33,089 bases of DNA from Oscillibacter sp. (GCA_020025475.1 JAHHSA010000016.1:1-33089); one strand, 5' to 3'; positions 8,967 to 16,860 are shown, numbered from the stretch's first letter. Notes: a model not told the origin generated them from the letters alone. Program-made: numbers and translations.

Positions 8967-9908
8967 TTAAATCAGTTTGCCGCTGCCAGCGTCAGCACGA
9001 CGATCTACCCGGCGGGCCAGTTCCTGGGCTGCATTGAAACCGTACTTGCGGTGACGATTGTTCATGGCTGCCACCTCCACAATGCTGGCCAGGTTACGGC
9101 CCGGGCGGACAGGAATGGTAACAATGGGAATCTGAAGATCCATGATCTCCGTGAAGTGATCCTCAATGCCCAGGCGGTCATAGAACTTGGTCTGGTCCCA
9201 CGGCTCAAAGTGAACCACCAGGTCCAGCTGCGTCTCCGTCTTGATGGCGCGCATACCAAACAGCTGGCGCACGTTGATAACGCCGATTCCGCGCAGCTCA
9301 ATATAGTGGCGGATGACTTCCGGTGCAGAACCGATCAGTTGGTTGGAAATCCGGCGCAGCTCTACAGCGTCATCTGCCACCAGACGATGACCGCGCATAA
9401 TGAGCTCAATGGCAGCTTCACTCTTGCCGACACCGGAGTCGCCGGTAATCATGACACCTTCGCCATAAATATCCAGCAAAACGCCATGACGTGTGATGCA
9501 GGGCGCCAGCGCATTATTCAGATACTCAATGGTATGGCTGGTAAAGTCCACCGTGGTTTCATTGGTGCGGAGAATGGTTTTCTCGTGAACCTGAGCACTT
9601 TCCAGGCACTCCGAGAAGCAGTCCAGTCCGCGGGCGATTACCAGTGCTGGAATATCATAGAGGAACAGATCGTCAAAACACTTGCGGCGCTGTTCGTCGG
9701 TAAGGCCCTTCAGATAAGTCACCTCTGCCTTGCCAATCACCTGCAGACGACGCGGATCAAAATAATCATAAAATGCGTGGAACTGAAGACCAGGGCGGTT
9801 GACATCATTAATCGTCAACAGAGCTGTATCAAAATCACTTCCCTTATTCAAAACCTCCAGGTTAAACAGCGTGACAAATTCCGTAATTTTCAAACCATTT
9901 TCTTGCAT
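8967..9908 (-). CDS. hprK: HPr kinase/phosphorylase
   Basis: HPrK/P phosphorylates HPr on Ser46, and removes that phosphate, in response to glycolytic intermediates, setting catabolite repression in Firmicutes. From the ATG at 9908 the protein has 313 residues, standard for the family. It shows Walker A GDSGVGKS (156-163), the family signature ELRGIGVINV (204-213), a histidine before the P-loop (141) and the C-terminal region MNNRHRKYGFNAA. A longer reading from 9971 adds 21 residues with no homology value; the chosen ATG has GGGGAAGG 7 nt upstream. It is the first gene of the run and has a convincing promoter about 110 nt upstream. Confidence 0.96.
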   Translation of the reverse strand: MQENGLKITEFVTLFNLEVLNKGSDFDTALLTINDVNRPGLQFHAFYDYFDPRRLQVIGKAEVTYLKGLTDEQRRKCFDDLFLYDIPALVIARGLDCFSECLESAQVHEKTILRTNETTVDFTSHTIEYLNNALAPCITRHGVLLDIYGEGVMITGDSGVGKSEAAIELIMRGHRLVADDAVELRRISNQLIGSAPEVIRHYIELRGIGVINVRQLFGMRAIKTETQLDLVVHFEPWDQTKFYDRLGIEDHFTEIMDLQIPIVTIPVRPGRNLASIVEVAAMNNRHRKYGFNAAQELARRVDRRADAGSGKLI

Positions 9909-10015
9909 GACAGTACCTTCCCCTTCTGGCGGAAAAGCCCCAAATATTTTGAAATCTGCTGCCGCGAACACCCGGCAGTGTGGTAAGGCTTTCAGACATA
10001 GTCATAGACATTTTT

Positions 10016-10044
10016 ATTATATATGAAAGGAAGCAGTTTCGCAA
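10016..10044 (-). promoter_or_regulatory. Promoter for the hprK operon
   Basis: On the minus strand a perfect -10 TATAAT (10016-10021) lies 17 bp from TTGCGA (10039-10044), a sigma-A type arrangement. The transcript would have a leader of roughly 100 nt before the hprK start. Confidence 0.7.
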
Positions 10045-10123
10045 CACCAACTGCATTTGCTTCCCCCTGAAAACCAGCTGGTAGCCATCAGGAAAATTTT
10101 TCAGATTTTTTTCGAAAATCTTC

Positions 10124-10152
10124 TTGCTTTTTAAAAAGTTTTCTGCTATTAT
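10124..10152 (+). promoter_or_regulatory. Promoter for rpmB
   Basis: TTGCTT (10124-10129) and TATTAT (10147-10152) are separated by 17 bp, and TGC immediately precedes the -10, giving an extended -10 element. The leader of about 50 nt contains a small hairpin (TGCCT/AGGCA, about 10161-10176) ahead of the ribosome-binding site. Confidence 0.65.
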
Positions 10153-10207
10153 ATCAGCTGTGCCTATCACAAGGCATGGATTACGCAACAGCAAGGAGGT
10201 GCAACGG

Positions 10208-10396
10208 ATGGCTAAGTGCGAGTTTTGCGATAAGGGTGTTTCTTTCGGCATTCAGGTTTCTCACTCTCACCGGCGTTCCAACCGTTCTTGGAAGCCCAAC
10301 GTGAAGCGTGTGAAAGCAATTGTCAATGGTACTCCCCGCCATGTGTATGTTTGTACCCGGTGTATGCGTTCCGGTAAAGTCACCAGAGCGATCTGA
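10208..10396 (+). CDS. rpmB: 50S ribosomal protein L28
   Basis: L28 is a small protein of the large ribosomal subunit. The 62-residue protein starts MAKCEFCDKG and ends with VYVCTRCMRSGKVTRAI, so both CxxC pairs of the zinc-binding (C+) form are present. The start is the ATG at 10208, preceded by AAGGAGGT; an upstream in-frame ATG at 10124 falls in the promoter and is rejected. The gene is monocistronic: its own promoter lies upstream and a strong hairpin begins 14 nt after the stop codon. It is divergent from hprK and convergent with lysC. Confidence 0.97.
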   Translation: MAKCEFCDKGVSFGIQVSHSHRRSNRSWKPNVKRVKAIVNGTPRHVYVCTRCMRSGKVTRAI

Positions 10397-10410
10397 TCTT
10401 GGACAAACAA

Positions 10411-10440
10411 AAATCCCGGACATGTTGATGTCCGGGATTT
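10411..10440 (+). terminator. Rho-independent terminator of rpmB
   Basis: A perfect 12-bp stem (10411-10422 with 10429-10440) encloses loop TGTTGA and is followed by TCTTCTTTC. It lies 14 nt after the rpmB stop codon. Confidence 0.85.
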
Positions 10441-10492
10441 TCTTCTTTCACCTTTCATACACTGTCCGGCGAAACCGCTGGAGAGCATTACG

Positions 10493-10525
10493 AAACCGGA
10501 GTGTATCCATGATACATTCCGGTTT
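10493..10525. terminator. Second hairpin between rpmB and lysC
   Basis: A 15-bp stem with one G-T wobble (10493-10507 with 10511-10525) around loop CAT. The right arm runs into TTTTTC on the plus strand, and the minus-strand exit reads TTTCG, so it may back up termination in either direction. Confidence 0.55.
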
Positions 10526-10567
10526 TTCAATCCACTTCCCTGCTTTGGGAGGAACTTTCGATGGAGA

Positions 10568-10602
10568 GGCAGCCGCAAAAGCCACTGGCTTTTGCGGCTG
10601 CC
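10568..10602 (-). terminator. Hairpin downstream of lysC
   Basis: A perfect 16-bp GC-rich stem (10568-10583 with 10587-10602), loop ACT, starts 10 nt beyond the lysC stop codon. No clear U-tract follows on the minus strand, so termination may rely on this hairpin together with the next one. Confidence 0.65.
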
Positions 10603-10612
10603 TTGATTCCGA

Positions 10613-11827
10613 TCAGACCTCACCAAAGAATTTATCGTGGATGGCCCTGACAGCCCGGTTCACATCCTCCTCATCCAGCAGAACGGACACTCGAATTTCC
10701 GAGGTGCTGATCATCTGGATATTGATTCCGGCTTCATAGAGCGCTTCGAAAATTTTGGCGGCCACTCCGCTGTTGCTCATAAGGCCCACACCCACTACTG
10801 AGACTTTTCCGATATGTTCGTCAGCTGTGATATGGTCAAACCGCAGAGTGTCCTTGTGCTCTTCCAGCACAGCAACCGTATCAGCCAAATCTTTCTTGTG
10901 GACGGTGAAAGAGATATCTTTCGTATCCTCTCGGCCAATGGACTGCAGGATCACGTCCACGTTGATGTTATGTTTACTGAGCAGATGAAAGACCTGGAAG
11001 GCAACGCCGGGGTTGTGTTCCAGTCCAACCAGGGCCACACGGGCGATGCTGACGTCCCTGGCAACACCTGCAATGTTGGTTTTTTCCACTTTTTTGGTGA
11101 CCTCCTTCACATGTGTGCCGGACTTTCGTTCCAAACTGGACAAGACCTCCAGATTCACACGAAACTTCTTTGCAAGCTCCACGCTGCGGTTATGGAGAAT
11201 CTGTGCCCCCTGTGATGCCAGCTCCAGCATCTCATCATAGGTGATCTCCTCCAGCTTGCGGGCTGTGGGAACAATACGGGGATCTGCCGTGTAGACACCG
11301 TCCACATCCGTAAAAATCTGACACAGGTCTGCCTGGAATGCCGCAGCCAGCGCCACAGCGCTGGTGTCGGACCCTCCCCGCCCCAGTGTGGTGATATCAC
11401 CTCTGCGGTTCAGGCCTTGGAACCCGGTCACCAGCACAATCCGGTGCTGATCCAGCTCTCCGCGTACACGTTCGGTATCAATTTTTTTAATGCGGGCATC
11501 TCCGTGCACACTGGTGGACTGAATGCCCGCCTGCCACGCTGTCAACGACACGCAGGGCAGTCCCATCCCCTCCAGAGCCATGGCACACAGGGCTACAGAG
11601 ATCTGCTCTCCTGTAGAAAGCAGCATATCCATCTCCCGTTTTGAGGCGCCAGGATTGATCTCACAGGCCTTTTCAATCAGCCCATCGGTGGTATCTCCCT
11701 GGGCGGACAGGACCACGATCACATCATTTCCTTCTAAGTAGGTTTCCGCAATCAAACCGGCAACATTGCGCAGATGCTTCGCATCCTGCACAGAGCTGCC
11801 GCCGAATTTCTGAACAATTAAACTCAT
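10613..11827 (-). CDS. lysC: Aspartate kinase
   Basis: Aspartokinase phosphorylates L-aspartate with ATP, the first step toward lysine (and diaminopimelate), threonine, methionine and isoleucine. The 404-residue protein has the catalytic amino acid kinase domain with KFGGSS (7-12), GRGGSDTSAVALAAA and FTDVDGVYTADPR, followed by two ACT domains (about 265-400) that normally bind the feedback inhibitor lysine and/or threonine. The start ATG has AGAGGG about 10 nt upstream. It follows hom in the same direction after a 71-nt gap, in which I see no terminator or riboswitch, so co-transcription with the ACT regulator and hom is likely. Confidence 0.96.
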   Translation of the reverse strand: MSLIVQKFGGSSVQDAKHLRNVAGLIAETYLEGNDVIVVLSAQGDTTDGLIEKACEINPGASKREMDMLLSTGEQISVALCAMALEGMGLPCVSLTAWQAGIQSTSVHGDARIKKIDTERVRGELDQHRIVLVTGFQGLNRRGDITTLGRGGSDTSAVALAAAFQADLCQIFTDVDGVYTADPRIVPTARKLEEITYDEMLELASQGAQILHNRSVELAKKFRVNLEVLSSLERKSGTHVKEVTKKVEKTNIAGVARDVSIARVALVGLEHNPGVAFQVFHLLSKHNINVDVILQSIGREDTKDISFTVHKKDLADTVAVLEEHKDTLRFDHITADEHIGKVSVVGVGLMSNSGVAAKIFEALYEAGINIQMISTSEIRVSVLLDEEDVNRAVRAIHDKFFGEV

Positions 11828-11898
11828 AGATGTTTCCCTCTTTGCTTTGAATTGGGATCACGCTATCCCATCATACGCAAAGCAGCGCCCCCTTGGGA

Positions 11899-13092
11899 TT
11901 AAGCGAGCACTCGGAAACAAGCCTGGACAGGCAGAGTTTCGGAAAAAGTGCGTGCCTGCTCACCGGTAATCGCATCCGTCAGGAATGCGGTCTCACCATT
12001 TTCGGACAGCACTTCAACGGAACCAAAGGCGGAAACTGCCTCACTCAGAGAGCCGAGCATCCGGAAATAGAACCGGCTGGAGAGCACGTCAGGCTTCACA
12101 AAACCCTCTGTATCGGCCTCCCAGCCGATCTCATCACGCTGGGGACTGGCCTGCAAAACTTCAATCACGTCCGACACGCACGCAGAGGCTGTAGGCAGTT
12201 CACCGGCACCCTTGCCGTAGAACATGACCTCGCCTGTCGCATTGCCGCGGACCATGACTGCATTAAATACATCCTGTACACCGGACATTGGATTGCTCAC
12301 TGGGATCAGGTGCGGAGCCACATAGGCTGTTCGCCTGCCGTCAGGAAGCCGCAGGGCGCGGCCCAGCAGTTTCATGCGATATCCTGCCCGCTCTGCAATC
12401 CTGACATCCTTCAAAGAAATCCCGGAAATACCATCCATAGGGACCTGAGCAGGATCGACCTGATGTCCATAGGCCAGATCTGCCAGAATGCAGATTTTGC
12501 GTCCGGCATCGATCCCCTCCACATCCGCAGTAGGATCAGCTTCGGCATATCCCTTCTCCTGTGCCTCAGCCAAGGCATCCTGAAAGGATGCACCCGCCTG
12601 AACCATGCGAGTCAGGATATAGTTGGTGGTTCCGTTGAGAATTCCGTAAATCTCATCGATCCGGTTTGCAGCCAAGCACTGGGTCAACGGGTGCAGCACC
12701 GGAATCCCGCCGCCCACACTGGCCTCAAAAAGATAACTGACCTGCTTCTTCCGGGCCAGCTGCAGCAATTCACAACCGTGCTCGGCCACCAGCTGTTTAT
12801 TGGCAGTGACGACGTGCTTGCCGGCAATGAGCGCCCGCTTGGTGTACTCGTAAGCGGCATCGACACCACCAATGGTCTCTACTACCACACGGATCTCAGG
12901 ATCATTTTCGATCTCTGCAAAATCATCCGTCATCAGCTGGCGATAGGGGGTCTCTTTAAAATGACGGACCAGAACGGTTTTGACTTGCAGCTCCTCCCCA
13001 AGCTTTCGCCGAATGGGCTCAGCATTCTCTGCAATCACTTTGGCAACACCAGTTCCCACGGTGCCAAGACCCATAATTGCGATATGGATCAT
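11899..13092 (-). CDS. hom: Homoserine dehydrogenase
   Basis: Homoserine dehydrogenase reduces aspartate-semialdehyde to homoserine, the branch to threonine and methionine. With the ATG at 13092 the protein has 397 residues and begins directly with the Rossmann motif GLGTVGTG (8-15). Other family marks are VTANKQLVAEHG, GILNGTTNYILTRM, and the catalytic-domain signature GYAEADPTADVEGIDAGRK. The C-terminal tail is shorter than the ACT domain of the approximately 430-residue forms. A longer in-frame reading to 13146 would overlap the upstream ACT gene and adds unrelated residues. The start lies 4 nt after the stop codon of that gene, indicating tight operon coupling. Confidence 0.95.
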   Translation of the reverse strand: MIHIAIMGLGTVGTGVAKVIAENAEPIRRKLGEELQVKTVLVRHFKETPYRQLMTDDFAEIENDPEIRVVVETIGGVDAAYEYTKRALIAGKHVVTANKQLVAEHGCELLQLARKKQVSYLFEASVGGGIPVLHPLTQCLAANRIDEIYGILNGTTNYILTRMVQAGASFQDALAEAQEKGYAEADPTADVEGIDAGRKICILADLAYGHQVDPAQVPMDGISGISLKDVRIAERAGYRMKLLGRALRLPDGRRTAYVAPHLIPVSNPMSGVQDVFNAVMVRGNATGEVMFYGKGAGELPTASACVSDVIEVLQASPQRDEIGWEADTEGFVKPDVLSSRFYFRMLGSLSEAVSAFGSVEVLSENGETAFLTDAITGEQARTFSETLPVQACFRVLA

Positions 13093-13096
13093 AGCA

Positions 13097-13537
13097 TTAA
13101 CCGGCCAGGATTTCGAACCGGACCACACCATCCAGTTCTGCGGCATCTGCGATCAACTGTTCCAGAGACTCATCCATCTCGCTCGTTTCCGCAGAGATGG
13201 TCACTGCCGCACACCCATTGGTGGGAATGCTCTGATTGATGGTCAAAATGTTGGCGCCGGAGCCAGCAAATACCGACAGCACCCGAGACAAAACGCCTGC
13301 TGTGTTTTTCAGCATTGCGTAAAATGTGATGATGTGCTCAGATTTCATGTCATTGAAAGGCTGAACAGCGTCCTTATATTTGTAGAAAGCGCTTCGGCTG
13401 ATGCCGACTTGCTTGGTGGCTGCGCCAACGGTGTCCACCTCTCCTGTCTGAAGCATGCGCTTCGCTTCTGCTACCTTAATGAAGATCTCAGGAAGAGCCT
13501 CGGCAGCAACGATATAGTACTTAATTGATTTTCCCAT
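13097..13537 (-). CDS. ACT domain protein, PheB/UPF0735 type
   Basis: This 146-residue protein has an N-terminal helix-turn-helix-like segment (VGAATKQVGISRSAFYKYKD, about 37-56) and a C-terminal ACT domain beginning near HIITFYAMLKNTAGVLSRVL. That architecture is the UPF0735 (PheB-like) family. ACT domains bind amino acids, and the neighbouring hom and lysC suggest it senses a product of the aspartate pathway and either regulates this operon or modulates Hom, which has a shortened C-terminus. Both ideas are inference. The start is the ATG at 13537 with AAGGAGG 6 nt upstream. It is the first gene of the hom-lysC transcript. Confidence 0.88.
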   Translation of the reverse strand: MGKSIKYYIVAAEALPEIFIKVAEAKRMLQTGEVDTVGAATKQVGISRSAFYKYKDAVQPFNDMKSEHIITFYAMLKNTAGVLSRVLSVFAGSGANILTINQSIPTNGCAAVTISAETSEMDESLEQLIADAAELDGVVRFEILAG

Positions 13538-13578
13538 GTCGTCCTCCTTATGTGGTCATTTGTCTCTGTACGCCGCTC

Positions 13579-13607
13579 ATGTTAACATATTTTTGTATTT
13601 GATGCAA
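13579..13607 (-). promoter_or_regulatory. Promoter for the ACT-hom-lysC operon
   Basis: On the minus strand TTGCAT (13602-13607) and TAACAT (13579-13584) are 17 bp apart. The predicted leader is only about 35 nt, which leaves no room for a T-box or lysine riboswitch. Confidence 0.5.
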
Positions 13608-13691
13608 CCATAAAATCAAATTTTCTACAAGATGCCTGAAATTCTTTTCGGCTGAACGATCTTTCCGAGGGTATGCAGAGGCTTCTTCTGT

Positions 13692-13731
13692 CAAAAGAAA
13701 AAATACAGGCTGCCCCTGCAGAGGCAGCCTG
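13692..13731 (-). terminator. Rho-independent terminator after the M18 aminopeptidase
   Basis: A perfect 9-bp GC-rich stem (13706-13714 with 13723-13731) is followed on the minus strand by TATTTTTTCTTTT, a strong U-tract. It begins 15 nt after the aminopeptidase stop codon and ends the ddl-to-aminopeptidase run. Confidence 0.9.
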
Positions 13732-13745
13732 CGATTTAAATTTGG

Positions 13746-15152
13746 TCAAAAATCGGCCAGATAGACTGCTTTCATTCCCTTATAAGTTTCATAGCAGTCC
13801 AGCTTGGATACCGTCTCAAAGGGGGCGTGCATCGACAACACCGGAACACCAGCATCCAAGGTTGTGATGTTTCGATTTGCCATATAAACTGCCACAGTGC
13901 CGCCACCACCAGCATCTACCTTGCCCAGCTCCGCCATCTGCCAGATCACATCCGCATCATCGAACAGCTTCCGGGCATAAGCCACGGTCTCAGCATTTGC
14001 GTCCGAAGCTCCGGACTTGCCCCGAGAACCCGTGTATTTGCACAGGCCAATGCCGTAGTTCACAAAGGCGGCGTTGCGCTTTTCATAGACCTCGCCGAAG
14101 TTGGGGTCGTAGGCCGCCGTCACATCGGCGCTGAGGCAGAAGGAATGCTCCAGGCACTCCCGCACAGCCACACCCTGTGCCTCGCAAAGATCCTCCATAA
14201 ACGTATCAAACGCAGCAGACTGCATGCCTGTTACGCCGTCGGAACCGATTTCTTCCTTGTCTGCCAGTACGCACACAGCGGTCTTGACAGGGTCCTTGTC
14301 CAGATCGAGCAGAGCTTTCAGCGCTGCATAGGCACAGACGCGGTCATCCTGACCGTAAGCGCCGATCATAGAGCGATCCAGGCCGATATCGCAGGCCTTT
14401 ACAGCGGGAACAGCCTCCAGCTCCGCGGAGATAAAATCATCTTCTGTAATGCCGTATTTATCATGCAGCAGCTTCAAAACTGCCAACTTGACCCGCCCGC
14501 TGTCCTCTTCGTCACCAATGGGACGGCTGCCCAGCAGCAAATTGAGAGATTCGGCAGGGACTGCCTCACTCAAAGGCTTCTTGTTCTGTTCGGCACTCAA
14601 ATGGGGCAGCAAATCCGTAATCACCAGTCTGGGGTCACCCTCTTCCCCGCCAATGTTGACAGAAATGACAGTGCCATCTTTCAAGGCGATGACACCCCTC
14701 AGTTCCAGTGGGATTGTGACCCACTGATACTTGCGAATGCCGCCGTAGTAATGGGTTTTGAAATAAGCCAGCTCCGCCTCTTCATACAGGGGATTGGGCT
14801 TCAGATCCAGGCGGGGCGAGTCAATGTGAGCTGCGGTAATTTGAGCACCGGCGGACAGGGGTGCTGTACCGATCCGGGCCAGGAGTACCGACTTGCCCCG
14901 GTTGCAGTGATAGACCTTATCACCGGTATGCAGCTCCATCCCCCGGACGAAAGGCCGATATCCCCGCTCTTCTGCCAAACGGATGGTCTCATTCACGCAG
15001 AGACGCTCCGTTTTGCCAATATCCAGGAATGCTTTATAGCCGCCGCAGTAGGTCTCCATGGCATCAACATCGGCAGCGCTGATCTTGTCATAGCCATTTT
15101 TGCGGGTGGAAGAAAGCTGCTTCTTCAGTTCCTTGAATTCAGACGGTTCCAT
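13746..15152 (-). CDS. M18 family aminopeptidase
   Basis: A cytoplasmic two-zinc aminopeptidase of family M18 (aspartyl/ApeB type), 468 residues from the ATG at 15152. Probable zinc ligands and catalytic residues are all visible: H109 in AAHIDSPR, D269/D270 in YGQDDR, E300/E301 in DKEEIGSDG, D343 in LSADV and H442 in LSMHAPFE. A glycine-rich stretch DAGGGG (about 413-418) is also typical. Known members remove N-terminal acidic or neutral residues; the substrate here is not predictable. The ATG is preceded by TAAGGAGG and lies inside the 3' end of the Sua5-CoaE gene (14-nt overlap), so the two are translationally close. It is the last gene before the terminator. Confidence 0.94.
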   Translation of the reverse strand: MEPSEFKELKKQLSSTRKNGYDKISAADVDAMETYCGGYKAFLDIGKTERLCVNETIRLAEERGYRPFVRGMELHTGDKVYHCNRGKSVLLARIGTAPLSAGAQITAAHIDSPRLDLKPNPLYEEAELAYFKTHYYGGIRKYQWVTIPLELRGVIALKDGTVISVNIGGEEGDPRLVITDLLPHLSAEQNKKPLSEAVPAESLNLLLGSRPIGDEEDSGRVKLAVLKLLHDKYGITEDDFISAELEAVPAVKACDIGLDRSMIGAYGQDDRVCAYAALKALLDLDKDPVKTAVCVLADKEEIGSDGVTGMQSAAFDTFMEDLCEAQGVAVRECLEHSFCLSADVTAAYDPNFGEVYEKRNAAFVNYGIGLCKYTGSRGKSGASDANAETVAYARKLFDDADVIWQMAELGKVDAGGGGTVAVYMANRNITTLDAGVPVLSMHAPFETVSKLDCYETYKGMKAVYLADF

Positions 15153-16809
15153 GGGATTTTTCCTCCTTAATGCTTTCAATCAAACGTTCAAAGAAATCCT
15201 TGGCCTCAATCTGGAAGGCCGCCGAAGTTTCCGCTGCGTTGTTGAGCACGCAGTCACATTTGGTCCGGTAATACTCATCCGGCTTTTGCGCGGAAATCCG
15301 CATCCGGGCATACTGCTCGCTGATGCCGTCCCGGGCCATGATTCGGCGCACCCGCAGTTCTGTAGGGGCGGTCACGGCGATGGTGCGGTCACAAAGCACA
15401 TTGACACCGGCCTCCAGCAGATTGATGGCATCAATTGCACAAAGATTTGCCTTTGCCTCCCGAATCCGATTCTCCAACTCCGGGATCAGATAACGATAGA
15501 CAATTTGGTTGAGCTGATCCAGTCGGTCCTTTTTGGCAAAAACCTCCTGCCCCAGCTTCTGACGGTCCAGGGATCCATCAGAGCGGAAGACACCGGGGAA
15601 CACCGTAGCAATATCATTGCGCATGTCCTGGCGGCTGGCAAGCATCTCGTAATACACAGCGTCACAGTCAATGACCATGCCGCCCAACTCCCGAATGGCA
15701 TTGAGGGCACTGGTCTTACCAGCACCGGTTCCACCAGTAAGCCCCAGGACCACCCGCTGGCTGTCTGCCTGGATCACGTGGAAGCCGGCCGCCTTCTTCA
15801 GTCGGTTGCTCACGGCCAGTCCAAGGCCCCGGTTGTCCGGGCACTGGGCGAAGATCTCCGTCACGGAACTGTTGTCAAAGGTCCGCAGCGCATCAAACAC
15901 CCGCTGAGCCTGGGTCAGTTTATCATGACTGGGTCCCAGAGTGTGAACTTCCATATTGGAGAAGAGGTGGGCATACTCGTCAAAGCAGATGATACCGGCG
16001 GTCTTCCCTGCCCGCTTCTGAATCTCCCGTGCCGAGGCATCGGGAGAACCGGTAATCACAGTGACCGGAGCCACCGGCGCATAGTGGCGATACTTCATGC
16101 CGGGAGCACGGGGCTGTTCTCCTTCCTTCATTGGGGCGACCACAGCCTTGTCCACCTCGATAGGTCCGATCAGCCGCTCCAGCTCCTCCACCGGCAGTCC
16201 GCCGGGGCGCAGCAGTCTGGGAGGAGTGCAGGTCAGGTCCAGAATCGTGGACTCCACGCCAACCGTGCAGGGGCCGCCGTCCACGACACCCTCAATTTTT
16301 CCGTCCATGTCCTCCAGCACATCCTGCGCCGTAGTGCAGCTGGGCCGACCGGAGGTATTGGCGCTGGGTGCCGCAATGGGGACTCCCGCCTCCCGGATAA
16401 TGGCCAGCGTGACAGGATGGTCCGGGCAGCGAACGCCTACTGTATCAAGTCCGGCGGTGGTCTCGTCCGGCACGATGGGCTTCCGCTTCAGGATCATAGT
16501 CAGGGGGCCGGGCCAGAATCTCCGCGCCAGCACATAGGCCATGGGAGGAATATCCTCACAGTATCTGGGGAGCCACTGAGGGCCGGTTACGTGGAGGATC
16601 AGGGGATTGTCCTGGGGGCGGCCCTTGGCCTCAAAAATGTGCTTGACCGCCTGGGGATCCAGCCCGTTTGCACCCAGTCCATAAACCGTCTCGGTGGGAA
16701 TCCCAACGAGACCGCCTTCCCGCAGGATGCGGGCGGCGGCATTGATGCGATCCTCGACCACCTTCTGCTGACCCTTGGTTTCCCGCAGATCAAAATATAA
16801 AGTCTGCAT
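15139..16809 (-). CDS. Fused threonylcarbamoyl-AMP synthase (Sua5) and dephospho-CoA kinase (CoaE)
   Basis: One uninterrupted frame of 556 residues joins two essential housekeeping enzymes. Residues about 10-215 form the YrdC/Sua5 catalytic domain, with GIPTETVYGLGANG, KGRPQDNPLILHV, RFWPGPLT and SANTSGRPS. The linker APGMKYRHYAP (235-245) and the following roughly 100 residues are the C-terminal domain of long Sua5 proteins. This half makes threonylcarbamoyl-AMP for the t6A modification of tRNA. Residues about 352-545 are a CoaE domain: P-loop GLTGGTGAGKT (356-366), VIDCDAVYYEM, LDRQKLGQEVF, IDAINLLEAG, RDGISEQYARMRISAQK and VLNN, phosphorylating dephospho-CoA. The usual His-Pro after the LNQI stretch reads YRYLIP here. 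I prefer the ATG at 16809 (GAGG about 9 nt upstream); an ATG at 16854, 7 nt after prfA, would add 15 residues. Confidence 0.93.
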   Translation of the reverse strand: MQTLYFDLRETKGQQKVVEDRINAAARILREGGLVGIPTETVYGLGANGLDPQAVKHIFEAKGRPQDNPLILHVTGPQWLPRYCEDIPPMAYVLARRFWPGPLTMILKRKPIVPDETTAGLDTVGVRCPDHPVTLAIIREAGVPIAAPSANTSGRPSCTTAQDVLEDMDGKIEGVVDGGPCTVGVESTILDLTCTPPRLLRPGGLPVEELERLIGPIEVDKAVVAPMKEGEQPRAPGMKYRHYAPVAPVTVITGSPDASAREIQKRAGKTAGIICFDEYAHLFSNMEVHTLGPSHDKLTQAQRVFDALRTFDNSSVTEIFAQCPDNRGLGLAVSNRLKKAAGFHVIQADSQRVVLGLTGGTGAGKTSALNAIRELGGMVIDCDAVYYEMLASRQDMRNDIATVFPGVFRSDGSLDRQKLGQEVFAKKDRLDQLNQIVYRYLIPELENRIREAKANLCAIDAINLLEAGVNVLCDRTIAVTAPTELRVRRIMARDGISEQYARMRISAQKPDEYYRTKCDCVLNNAAETSAAFQIEAKDFFERLIESIKEEKSHGTV

Positions 16810-16860
16810 ACTGTTCGCCTCTATTTCTATTTTCAAGCGTGTGTTGATTACCATGCTGCA

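Noticed and set aside
9909..9971. Longer N-terminus for HPr kinase
   Set aside because: The extension adds 21 residues beyond normal family length and lies upstream of a good ribosome-binding site for the ATG at 9908.
10124..10207. Upstream extension of L28
   Set aside because: The extra 28 codons fall on the promoter and leader; the AAGGAGGT site points to the ATG at 10208.
13097..13146. Extended start of homoserine dehydrogenase at 13146
   Set aside because: It would overlap the ACT gene by 50 nt and add residues not seen in the family; the Rossmann motif follows directly on the ATG at 13092.
11893..13239. 448-codon plus-strand open frame
   Set aside because: It is antisense to hom and the ACT gene and has no family features.
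13538..13700. Possible T-box or lysine riboswitch for the ACT-hom-lysC operon
   Set aside because: The predicted promoter leaves about 35 nt of leader, and no T-box sequence or lysine-riboswitch fold is seen.
15100..16800. 566-codon plus-strand open frame
   Set aside because: It is the antisense shadow of the Sua5-CoaE gene and shows no recognisable domain.
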